Shown here: positions 32,898 through 44,259 of the stretch, piece after piece
Layout: every line of letters starts with the position of its first letter
Position numbering within the stretch: the first letter of the stretch is position 1
Assembly (NCBI RefSeq): GCF_000143415.4
Contig: NW_003314274.1
Span: 2,194,112 to 2,258,111, forward strand
Reading direction: 5' to 3'
From: Selaginella moellendorffii
Taxonomy: Eukaryota > Streptophyta > Lycopodiopsida > Selaginellales > Selaginellaceae
DNA: 64,000 nucleotides
Translations under genes and position numbers: made by a program
Notes under the pieces: model-generated
Databases searched by the model: none
The model's input: the letters and a program-made list of their open reading frames with translations, nothing else
Told to the model about the DNA's origin: nothing

Positions 32898-34249
32898 CCG
32901 AGGTGGACCGAGACGGAGTCCGAGATGGACCAGAGATGGGGTCCGAGATGGACCGAGACGGAGTCCGAGATGGAGTCCGAGATGGAGTCCGAGATGGACC
33001 AAGATGGAGTCCGAGATGGAATCCGAGATGGAGTCCGAGATGGAGTCCGAGATGGAGTCCGAGAAGGACCCGAGATGGAGTCCGAGGTTGAGACCGAGAC
33101 CGGGACCGAGACCGGGACCGAGACCGAGACCGAGGCCAAGGCTGAGACCGAGCCCGAGCCCGAGTCCGAGTCCGAGTCCGAGTCCGAGTCCGAGTCCGAG
33201 TCCCAGTCCCAGTCCGAGTCCCAGTCCGAGTCCGAGTCTGAGTTCGAGTCTGAGAGGGTGAAAGCCCAAAGCGTTTGTCTCCCAGACCCTGGGGGGTTTG
33301 GTGAGCTCCAAAAGTATAGTAGGGGGAGGACTGCAGTGGAGCCAGTTTGGCCAGGAAAGGCCAGTTTGGCCCAGGAAGGCCGGACCCAGTGTTGGGTGTT
33401 GAGCTGACCACTGGGAAGTCCAAGACTAGAGTGAACATGGACCGACAAGCGGGGTAGCTTGGTGAAGTGTTCAAGAGCCGGCTCTAGTTCCCCCGGGAGA
33501 TCGACTGGCCGATGCTCCCAGTCCAAGTGTGGGTGGCACTACCTACTTGGATACCAAGCGTGGCTCAATGGAACCTCGCTCTAAGACCATGGCTAGAGCA
33601 CCTAAAGGCGATAGGTGGGGAGAGTACCCAGGTGGCTCGCGTAAGGCCACGGTGTTCCGAAATGTTGTCCCAAAGGCCCAGACTGTGGAAAGGAAGAGGA
33701 GCAGTCCTCTGGGGTAGTGACCAAGGACACAGTCATGTGGTGAAGAAGTCCCAGAGGACCGTGGGACTTAGTGGTCGGGCCTATGGGCCTCGATCCAGTG
33801 GCAGTGTTGGCAAACACGGCCAGGGGCAGAAAGGGACTTGATAGGAACTGACAAAGGGACTTTGGGGAAGGCGATTCCCCAGGTCTGTGGGCATCCTAAG
33901 GATGCTAAGGAGTGGATCTAAGATGACCACTCGTGGACACATGGCCTAGTCTTGGAGAGACGAGGTGGTGATGCAAGTGGTGTTGGACCACTAGTGCAGC
34001 AAAGGTGAATGGGCATGGCCTTAGCGTAACGGGCCGAGATGTCAGTGGTACCTTTGGGTGTCGGTCTTGGGACCGGACACGTGGAGCACTTGGACCAGGT
34101 GCAAGTGTTGAGTGGCATGGATGCCATTCTTGGGGCTAGCAAGTCCCAAGTCCTGAATTGGATTGATGGAGGTTGTGAATGAGACTCCTCCAAGTGGTCG
34201 GAGGTGTGGTTAAGTGACTAAAGTAGAATGGAAAATTTAGTCGCTTACA

Positions 34250-37200
34250 ACTTGGTATCGGAGCTGTTCCTTAGTCCGACTTTTATTGGTGCTCAAGTAT
34301 ATCACCATTGATATTGGCATCGGAAGGTCCTAGGAGTGGGCCTATCCTTGAGGAGTAGCACGTCGAGAGGACATGGCTCTCCACTCAAGTTCATGCATGA
34401 ACATGGGCACGATGTGGTGGATAGAAAAGGGCCAATAATAGAACGACTTTGGGATTTTGGGAACAGTATAAGGTTTCCTCAGAGAGCTGAGGATGTGATC
34501 CAGATGAGCGTTTGATGCAGCAAACGGGCTAACTTAGTTGTGGTAAACAACTATGATTGGGATCACGGGAAAGATGTAGACTCCAAAATAATAAAGGAGT
34601 CACAAGATTACCCTCATATAGTTGAGGCCGGTGCTCATAACTTGGAGACCGGAATTGATGACCATGGGAGGTCAAGTATAGGAGAGGACACAAGTCCTCG
34701 AAATGGTAGCTGAGGTTACCCTTGATAAATGCTGGAACAACCCAAGGAGTTGGGGATGTACTTAGAGGATGAGTTGGTATTCTCATCACATGGACAAGTG
34801 GTCCTAAGAGGCAAAAGGTTGCCCCAAGAGAACAAATCAAGTGTCGAAGTAACACTTGCAAAGATGGTCCTTGTGAGTAGGACCTGAATACAAGAAGTTG
34901 TATTCCAGTGAGCTAGCACCTCAAAAGTAGGACCTCATGGGTCGTCGGATGACAAAGTCCAAAAAGCTGGATGACTCCAATAGAGTCAAGGAATAATCCT
35001 AAAGGACTGATGGAAGCATTTGGACTGAGGTGTGTGGTACCCCATGAAAGATGGGGGGGATCATGGGATCCAAGGATGAGAACAGAGGGTATCTCATCGA
35101 TGGCAAAATGTGCCATGCTAAAGTCGTGGGAAGGGTGTTCCCAAAAAAGAAAACAACTTTGAAACAAAGTTGTGTATGACCTCTATGGTGCAGTGCTAAC
35201 GAATGGTTGGCATGAGAAAGAATGGTATTGGTCTTGGCAAAGACTTAGGCACAAAGAAGAAGTGTCATAGAGGTAGGCTCGTGGAGCCAATGGTGTGGAG
35301 ACACCAAATGTGCCAAGGTGTAATACCTTGAGGCTATGTTGGTGGGTTCATGAGAACCCCTTGCCAAAGGAATCCCAATGGAAATGGGAATGGCATAGCC
35401 TAAGCTGCAGAGCATGTAGTTGGAGTGTCGTGACCCAGATAATGATGGAGGTGTAGAAGCACCAGCAATGAGTTGTAGGACTTGACAACTATGAGGCAAC
35501 TAAGCAAGAGGTGCAAAATAATTGGTTAAATGGGTAGAAGGTAGCTACCCAAGCCTTCTTAATGGCATAAGGAAATTGGATATACCCTTATGGGGGATAA
35601 GTTGCTTATGTTGCGATATAGTAAGTCAATATCATGAAAGGAAATACTCATTGTCAAGGAAGCCGTCATTGGGACACCTAAACACTCTAGAACACCAGGA
35701 GGTGGTGTTTGATGTCGTAAGGGCAATAGATAAGGCCCAAGGGACTAAGTCCCTAGCGAATGATGGATAGAATGTGCTATCAAAATGTCCAAGGTGGCGG
35801 AGACAGGAGAAGACTGTCTACTCGAATTGGACAAAGCCAGAAATGGAATTTTGGCAAGGCTAGCGATGGGCATGTAAAGGTCCATAAGCAACAACGTAAT
35901 CTCGGTGTGTGGGATTATAGGGTGAGCATACCTGGATTGAGAAACCACTCCCTAGGCTATCGGGTAGGTTCATCCCTAAGAATACTTGCTAAGGCATGAT
36001 AGAAAGTGCAAAGCTATCTTCCTGGTCTGGAGGAGAATGACCGAAGGAAAGGTGTGAAGCCAAAAGCAAGAAATATGGGGGTAGAACCAAACCATAGGAA
36101 TCGAAGGGTATAACCAAGGTTGGTTATGCCAGCTGGGAGTGGAGAATCAAGTGGGGGCTCAAGGGTGTTGCCGCTAGCAACCGTGATGCCATGGAGAGTC
36201 TAAAATATGGAATTGTTCATGTTAGACTATATGGTAATTGGAAAGCTTGCAAAAAGGGAGGCCTTAGCAAGCTAAGGGACAGAGTTCCTTCAAGGTTCCC
36301 AAAGATGATTCTAGGTAGCTTAGTACTTAGAAAGGCCAAGTGTAAATGGTTCAAAGCATGCGCGAAATCAGAGTGGCGCAGCAGAAGCGTGGTCTTGAAG
36401 CTTGCCATGAGGCAAGGCTATCAAGGTTAGGGAAGTAGTTCCCGAGTGTTCAAAGAGAGGGCTTTGAACGAAAGTCGATTATCAAGGGCTTTCACGCTTG
36501 TGCAGGAACCATGTTATAGTGGTCAGAGGACTTGCCAAAGCGAGATTGGCAAGTCAGGGGAACAAATACCCTAGTTGAAGGTGATAACTTCAAAAAGGGT
36601 GGGCCATGGGGCCAAGCATGGAGGAGTCCATGCATGATCACAGACTTGTCAAGTGAAAGGACTTGGCAATGTGGAGGAACTAGGTTCCTAAGCTGTGATC
36701 TATAGCGCGCTTTGAGTATAAAGTGGTGCACCGGCGTGGGGAGTCACGCCAGGCATCCTAGGTGATGCCATCCATAGATGCATATACGGAGGTTGGGTTC
36801 GAGTCCTGACCCTCTAGTGCTTGGGTTCGAGTCCCAACTCACTAGGGCGTGGTGATGGTTTGGAATATGAGGACACTCATTTTTTGGTGGTCATGGACTC
36901 TCAGTGTGGAGACTGGTTTGGGCACACCGCCAAGCGAGGGATGCCTCGGAGTCGTGATGCACGGTTAGATTGCTTAGAGTGAAAACTCGGCATATCTAAC
37001 TTGAACACTTTGGTGCAAAGGGCACCAAGGACGTGGTGAATGAGATGGGGACACCCAGTCTCAGTTGCTATGGATCCTTGGCCGGAAGGGCTGGCTTGGG
37101 CGCACCACCAAGTGTGGGGGATGCCCCCGGGGTCATAGTCAACAACTCAGAAGGGTCTGGAAGACCTAGTCCCTATTGATAGACCTATTAAAGGGTCAAA

Positions 37201-38360
37201 ATAAGATCACTAGGTGATCTTGTGGCTAAACAAGGACAAAGTCTTTGTTTGGGTTAAGGAATATGATTCCTAGTTCAAAGTGTTGATTTGAACTATTGAT
37301 AAAGGTGTGGCTTGGTTGAGGTGACCAAGTGGGAAGAACACCTAAGGGAAATGAGCTATGTCAATGCTATGGCATAGTAAGTCCAAGGAAAGTAATCTCT
37401 ATAAAAGATCCAAGGGAGGGTCTCAAAAAGTTGGGCCGTGGATAGAGCCCACGACAGAAAACGTTAAAGAGACGTACTAGGGGTGAACACCTTCTAGACT
37501 TGGCAAAGCAAAGTGTTTGCTATGGAACCGAAAGGAAACCTCAAAAATGGAGGTAGCAATCCTATGTTGCTTGGTGCAACAATCCAAGGATAGGAGCAAA
37601 AGACGAGTGCCCAAGATAGGGCCGTGGAATCCATTGGAAAGAATCCAAGTGGCAAAGTTAGCCAAGGAACACTAATGTGGTTGATGCTAACAGATTGCGG
37701 AAAAAGAAGTGGACTTCCAAGGATGGATTCCCAAGTGCTCCAATTTGGCAAAGGAAAGGCTCCAAGGGAGGGAGCAACTAAGTAGCCAAAAGATAGGGCC
37801 GTGGACAGCCCTAGCACAAATAATGATAAATGGAATGTAATGCCAATGGTGGCACAAAAATAGAAAAGAGGGTGAGGGTGCCCTTGAGTAGAGAACTTCC
37901 TAGGAGGGGAAGTGGAGTTGCACAAAATGTGCAAGGCAAGGTGTCAGAGACACCTAGGAAATTGACTCCAAAAAGTCAAGAGTAAACATTCCAAAGTGCA
38001 AAGGTAGATCAATGGAATCTGTGACTACTCAAGAATGAGTAGTGGAATTGAGTTAGAGAGGGTGTCTCTAATGGGTTTGGCGAGAACTGAACCAATAAAA
38101 AGGAGCAAACCACCCTAGGTGGTCAAGTGAGTCTCTAAGTTGGAGAGACTATCCTCCTTAGAGGATGGGCAAGGCATGGTGAGCCTTTGGTGTCAAACCA
38201 TTGACGAATATGGAGAAGGCATGGTGAGCCTTCAATGTCAAACCATTGACAAATATTGGCTAGGTGCCAAGGATGGGAATGGTAACACATGCGGGTGTTA
38301 CTTTATAAAATGGTTTACCGTTCGATGAGGACATCGAACTTCGTCTATGGGTGGTGGAGT
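34250..38360 (+). other. Internal region of the outer LARD, no retrotransposon genes
   Basis: 4111 bp between primer site and purine-rich tract. No ORF exceeds about 150 codons and none resembles Gag, Pol or Env. It has two GGGTTCGAGTCC segments (36795-36806, 36823-36834), two related stem-like blocks near 36910-36960 and 37085-37140, and a tandem duplication of about 46 bp near 38170-38265. It closely matches the nested copy in length, which suggests constraint on size or packaging. Confidence 0.8.
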
Positions 38361-40233
38361 TGTGAGACACAAAATCCCTAGGCCCCAAAGTGGAGCTGGA
38401 AAGGGTGCCACATGGTAGTGGCCGAAGTGAAAGCCAAACGAGCGTAACACGTTTGGACTAAAAGCTCCGACTTGAAAGGTCGAGAGTGGGAGTGGAACTC
38501 CCAACAAAGTGCTCAAGGAGCGAGCACAAAGCGAGCAATAAGCAAGGCTCCAAAAAGGGACCCAAAAAGGACCAACACATGACACATGGAAGTGTCCGAG
38601 ATGGAGTCCGAGACGGACCCTAGTTGGAGTCTGAGATGGACCCGAAGTGGAGTCCGATATGGAGTCCGAAGTGGAGTCCGAGATGGAGTCCGATATGGAG
38701 CCCGAGATGGACCCGAAGTGGAGTCCGAGGTGGACAAAGACGGAGTCCGAGATGGACCTGAGATGGAGTCCGAGATGGAGTCCGAGGTGGACCGAGAAGG
38801 AGTCCGAGATGGACCCGAGATGGAGTCCGAGATGGACCCGAGATGGAGTCCGAGATGGACCCGAGATGGAGTCCGAGGTGGAGTCCGAGGTGGACCGAGA
38901 CGGAGTCCAAGATGGACCAGAGATGGGGTCCGAGATGGACCGAGACGGAGTCCGAGATGGAGTCCGAGATGGAGTCCGAGATGGACCAAGATGGAGTCCG
39001 AGATGGACCGAGATGGAGTCCGAGATGGAGTCCGAGATGGAGTCCGAGAAGGACCCGAGATGGAGTCCGAGGTCGAGACCGAGACCGGGACCGAGACCGG
39101 GATCGAGACCAAGACCAAGGCCAAGGCTGAGACCGAGCCCGAGCCCGAGTCCGAGTCCAAGTCCGAGTCCGAGTCCAAGTCCGAGTCCGAGTCCGAGTCC
39201 GAGTTCAAGTCTGAGAGGGTGAAAGCCCAAAGCGTTCGTCTCCCAGACCCTGGGGGGTTTGGTGAGCTCCAAAAGTATAGTAGGGGGAGGACTGCAGTGG
39301 AGCCAGTTTGGCCAGGAAAGGCTAGTTTGGCCCAGGAAGGCCAGACCCAATGTTGGGTGTTGAGCTGACCACTGGGAAGTCCAAGACTAGAGTGAACATG
39401 GACCGACAAGCGGGGTAGCTTGGTGAAGTGTTCAAGAGCCGGCTCTAGTTCCCCCGGGAGATCAACTGGCCGATGCTCCCAGTCCAAGTGTGGGTGGCAC
39501 TACCTACTTGGATACCAAGCGTGGCTCAATGGAACCTCGCTCTAAGCCCATGGCTAGAGCACCTAAAGGCGATAGGTGGGGAGAGTACCCAGGTGGCTCG
39601 CGTAAGGCCACGGTGTTCCGAAATGTTGTCCCAAAGGCCCAGACTGTGGAAAGGAAGAGGAGCAGTCCTCTGGGGTAGTGACCAAGGACACAGTCATGTG
39701 GTGAGGAAGTCCCAGAGGACCATGAGACTTAGTGGTCGGGCCTGTGAGCCTCGATCCAGTGGCAGTGTTGGCAAACACGGCCAGGGGCAGAAAGGGACTT
39801 GATAGGAACTGACAAAGGGACTTGATAGGAACTGACAAAGGGACTTTGGGGAAGGCGATTCCCCAAGTCTGTGGGCATCCTAAGGATGCTAAGGAGTGGA
39901 TCTATGATGACCACTCGTGGACACATGGCCCAGTCTTGGAGAGACGAGGTGGTGATGCAAGTGGTGTTGGACCACTAGTGTAGCAAAGGTGAATGGGCAT
40001 GGCCTTAGCGTAACGGGCCGAGATGTCAGTGGTACCTTTGGGTGTCGGTCTTGGGACCGGACACGTGGAGCACTTAGACCAGGTGCAAGTGTTGAGTGGC
40101 ATGGATGCCATTCTTGGGGCTAGCAAGTCCCAAGTCCTGAATTGGATTGATGGAGGTTGTGAATGAGACTCCTCCAAGTGGTCGGAGGTGTGGTTAAGTG
40201 ACTAAAGTAGAATGGAAAATTTAGTCGCTTACA
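38361..40233 (+). repeat. 3' LTR of the outer LARD
   Basis: 1873 bp, TGTGAGACAC...TCGCTTACA, with an uninterrupted minisatellite (about 38597-39225). A short duplication (GACTTGATAGGAACTGACAA, repeated at 39798-39837) distinguishes it from the 5' LTR. Confidence 0.92.
38597..39225. repeat. Minisatellite in the outer element's 3' LTR
   Basis: About 630 bp of GAGATGGAGTCC / GAGATGGACCC units followed by 6-bp GAGACC and GAGTCC units. It is the intact counterpart of the array split by the nested element (24930-25222 and 32898-33262). Confidence 0.92.
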
Positions 40234-40491
40234 AGGCCGAGCAATAGAAAATAAACTCAAATTTATATCAACTAACATGGAAAAAATAATATGAGACATC
40301 TTGTTATAAAAACAAGCTTAAACACTAAAAGAACTAATGCCGCCTTGATAATACTTATGAAAGAAAGATTGGAAAGGTCACTTACTTATTTGTGTAAGGA
40401 TGCTCTGCCACTCATGTGAATCCTCATCTCTTGGAAATATTTCAATGTCTAAACCTTCCACTACAACAGCACAAATAGGCTGTTATTGACG

Positions 40492-40722
40492 TTAAGGTCT
40501 CCACCCAGAAAATAAAAATTGCCAATCTAGAAAATATCGACAACTCCAATAAGTGTGATCAATTTCATCACACTTCCAGTGGCGGACATCACAGCAATAA
40601 CTATGTTGTCGCCCTTGTCCTTGAACTCGGGCACTAGCAATATCAATTTTTATTAGAATAAGACCATCTCCCACAAAAAGTGGAGCTGAAGGATGTGCAA
40701 TGAAAAGTGGAAGAGATGACAT
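40492..40722 (-). pseudogene. Fossil Ty3 gag fragment with zinc-knuckle remnant
   Basis: Minus-strand translation contains HWKCDEIDHTYWSC, which fits a CCHC knuckle (C-x2-C-x4-H-x4-C) with the first Cys changed to His. It lies just upstream, in element orientation, of the AGGCC insertion site. The protease and RT parts of the same fossil continue at 24.66 kb and below. It was therefore contiguous with them before the LARD inserted. Confidence 0.6.
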
Positions 40723-43339
40723 CTCATGACGTTATACTAAGCAAAGAGCATCGTCAAGAGTTGGTAAAGCAAGTGCATGCATAAATCTTACAAGATATTG
40801 ACAAAGTGTTAGCCACAACATTCTTAATTTGATTTGCTCTAACATATTTGGCTCTGCATGAAGCAAGAGGCTTTAGAAACGAATGCTAAATTGCACCATT
40901 GACTTAAATGGCCTTGATAAAGATAATGCAATTCTTGGAAGGTATTATCACAATTGTTTATATATCTAAATGCACATTTGAAGACGTTTAGGAGAATGCT
41001 TCAATTTGCATAGATAGTTGCGCTGAAACCATTATACCACTGTAGCACCGTCTTTTGGGAAACTCATGCAAATGTCAAGCATCATCCTAGAAATGATATG
41101 TGGTAATTATTATAAAGTGATCAAACTAATAGTACATATCATCTTCATGATTCTTATGGAAAAACTTTGGTCAGATGCAAAGATTGGCACTAAGAGTAGG
41201 AGGAGATATACCACGTGCTATGAATGCTACCATCAATTAAATTTGATTGTTCAATTCCAAATATATAGCATGGAACAATTGCACCAACTACTACTCAAAA
41301 GTCAAAAAAGAGGAGGCTACTACTTTGCCATGAGAATGAATGAAAAGGAAAGAGCAAAAAATAAGAAATTGAAAAAGTTATAAAATAAGGGAAATTTAGA
41401 TGATGCAAAAGTTAGATCTAAACTAAAATCCCAAAGCTGAATTATTTTTTGTGATATGTTTTATTTGATGTATCTCAGTGATTGCTTCTTCATCAATATT
41501 TAGTATAATATCATATTTAAATTTTTATTTATACTTTAATTTTCTTTTGAAAAAATTGAATTCAATATCAATTAATTTATGAATTTAAGATATAATTCTT
41601 TAAAAATCAGAAAATAAAACACAATAAGAAAAATATATATAGTTAATTAAGTCTTACCTTTGACTTCTATAATAGCAAATTTTATACCATTTGTTTTTTG
41701 TATTATAAGTTATTTCTTCCAAAATAGGTAGTTAAACTAGAATTTAATACATGTATATTTAAGTTTTATATGAATGAAATTTATGCATAGATTAGATATA
41801 AGGCAAATGGGAAAACAACAATATCAATAGTGATAACTATGGGATTGAAAAATTATTTATTCTTACCACAAAGTGATAGAGAATAAAATTAATAAAATGT
41901 GATATGGTAAAAGCTTCATGTTTTTTATCTATTTTTTAAAAAAATTAAAAAACTTAAGTTTTAATAGAAAATGATAAAGTTATATGAATATAAAATAATA
42001 ATTATCAATAACTTTAAAGGTATCAGGGTAATTAAAAATATTTTATCATTTTCTCTAATAAATTCCTAGGCAGATGAGATGTTGATGGATATTGAAAACA
42101 AATAGAGAATAAATTATATAACATATGTACTATGCTATAAGAAAGGATAATCATTTTGTTCCTTAACTACTCAAAACTATATGTAAAAGAGTATAACAAA
42201 TCATTAGTTAAACATAAAAATACAACTAAAGGATATTTCTCCTCAATGTGTTTTCATTCAGAAGGGATTATCTTTAGAGAATTATAAATCTCTATTTTTA
42301 AATTTAACATGTTTATAAAGAAATGCAGTCATAACAGAATATAAGGTTTATGAGAATAAGTATAAATGGTGTGAAATGCTTAAAAAATGTGCTATAAAAA
42401 GATTGTCAAGGTTTAGGGTGTATGATATCACTCACAAATACATAATTACTCTATACAAACAAAATAAAATATAAGCTTGAAACTCAAGTGGTTAATTGAT
42501 TGTAGCACACTCTACATTAGCTATTTGTACTGCAAGTAGATGGTGGATATTTTTGTTTGTAAATGCTCTACAAAATAAAGGGTATACATATAGTATACTT
42601 TGTTCATATGTATATTATGTTTTAAGTAGTCATTAATAAATGAAAATTAAACCTTGCTATTTACTCAGATACTATATATAACACACTGTATCTTTCTCCC
42701 TTTAAACCAATTGAAAAGAGGCAATTGCTTAATAAAAAAGCCAATTGTGCTATTGAATGACACCAAGGCTTGGGCTGCTTTTACATTAGCATGGGTGATA
42801 AAACTTGCAGCAAGAGCAACAATACAGACTATATTGCAAGTTGGTTTAGGAGGAGCTTAGAGCTCACAAGAAGTTATAATCTTTTTAACAAGGCAAATGA
42901 GATCCTTAGGGTTATAGTTATCTCAACTCAAAATCCAACTAGCACATTTGTATGGATAGTGACATGATTGACAATTTAAATTGCCTTCCTTCGGATACTC
43001 AGCCATTGGATGCTCCTCAAGGAACATCTTCTGAGTCACCTCAATAATAATAGAAAATCCCTGCAATTACATCAACCATTTTGAGTAAAATGGAAGTTGA
43101 TATTCTTTCTAAGTTGCCAAAGAATGAGTGGATGATACCATTTGTGAGTTGCTCGATACAAAGGATAAGACAGGCTAGATAAGATCCTTCCTCTCAATGT
43201 TTGTTAGATTTTTTTTATAAGAGTTTAAATCTACTCAAAGCAAAAACAACATGCTTTAACTGAAAGTTTAATCCTTGCTAATGTGTCAAAAAATCTGATG
43301 TAAAATCAAAATTTATATAGTGCAAAAAATCACATATAT

Positions 43340-43470
43340 AGTGCTAACTTTTATTTTGCCATGCATATGTGGCGGGCACTAATGGATGCCCATGCATAAA
43401 AAAAGGTTATATTCAAAATATTATTTTATGAGTAACAACAATTTAAGCACACAAATGTTTCTTTTTATAT
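43340..43470. repeat. Dispersed repeat, copy 1
   Basis: The block containing TTTGCCATGCATATGTGGC, GCACTAAT and CCATGCATAAAA followed by CAAAATATTATT and ACAACAATTTAAGCA recurs at about 54020-54180 with some substitutions and indels. It is non-coding and no ends were recognised. Confidence 0.7.
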
Positions 43471-43885
43471 ATTTTACAAGTTTGCACAATTTTTTACCAG
43501 AACTCCCACCTATCCCTTTTGGGAGTTGTACCTCCTCATAACAAAAATATAGACTTTTTATAAATAGAAAAGGGCCAAAATATCAATAAAATGTAAAATA
43601 AACCATTTAATTGCTTTTTCATCTAGCTTATGCATCTATTTACTCAAGAGAATTAAGATTGCCAACTTCTTACTATTGTGACCAAATAGAAAGTTATAGA
43701 CAAAGCTATTGTTATTTTAGAGGGTGAGAATGACATTGATAAAAAAAATTTATAAATTCTAACTCAAATAAATTAGCTTTAATCTATTCCTTCATAAATT
43801 GTTTTTGTCACACCTTAGTGAGTTTAAATAGTTAAAATTCAAACTTAAAATAATTATTTAAACCATTATATCCATATAGAGATTA

Positions 43886-43886
43886 T

Positions 43887-43970
<84 letters not shown>
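43886..43970. repeat. (AC)n(AT)n compound microsatellite
   Basis: About ten AC units followed directly by about thirty AT units. Confidence 0.95.
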
Positions 43971-43973
<3 letters not shown>

Positions 43974-44259
43974 AGGAGGAATTTATTTTATTTATCAGAA
44001 AATCTAAATATTTATATATATATAATGAGTAATGTTCAAAACCTCCTCAAGAACCCTAAATTTTCACTGTGTCAGGGTTTTAGGGTTCTTTGGATCGGGA
44101 AGCTAATTCCATTATACTAAAACTCAGAAATCAAAGTATAAATTAAACAAGTACTTCTAACCATTATTTTGATAAATCATTCTAAATAGTTAGTTCTTTA
44201 TTCTTTGCAGGCCAATTTTTTCTTAGTTCTTTGCAAGCCAATCTGGCATTCCTGAGAAT

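Larger units (their letters stand above)
24705..40233 (+). mobile_element. Non-autonomous LTR retrotransposon (LARD-type) with minisatellite LTRs, carrying a nested copy
   Basis: The 5' LTR is 24705-25222 plus 32903-34249, split by the nested element. The internal region is 34250-38360 (4111 bp) and the 3' LTR is 38361-40233 (1873 bp). An exact AGGCC duplication flanks it (24700-24704 and 40234-40238). The ends are TGTGAGACAC...TCGCTTACA; the 5' copy starts TATG, a mutated TG. Just inside the 5' LTR, TGGTATCGGAGC (34253-34264) matches an initiator Met tRNA primer site, and GGGTGGTGGAG precedes the 3' LTR. The internal region has no gag, protease, RT or integrase, only short ORFs. It therefore depends on proteins from other elements, as known for large retrotransposon derivatives. 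Without the nested element it would be about 7.85 kb. Confidence 0.92.
40723..44259. other. AT-rich degenerate sequence, no gene
   Basis: Very AT-rich with only chance ORFs. It contains a CA/TA microsatellite and a dispersed repeat (below). Scattered frames near 42650-43000 may be transposon debris, but I cannot name a family. Confidence 0.6.

Noticed and set aside
37494-37934. 146-codon minus-strand ORF in the LARD interior, with a weaker match at 27489-27912
   Set aside because: It is antisense to the element, has no domain, and is only partly kept in the other copy, where frameshifts break it.
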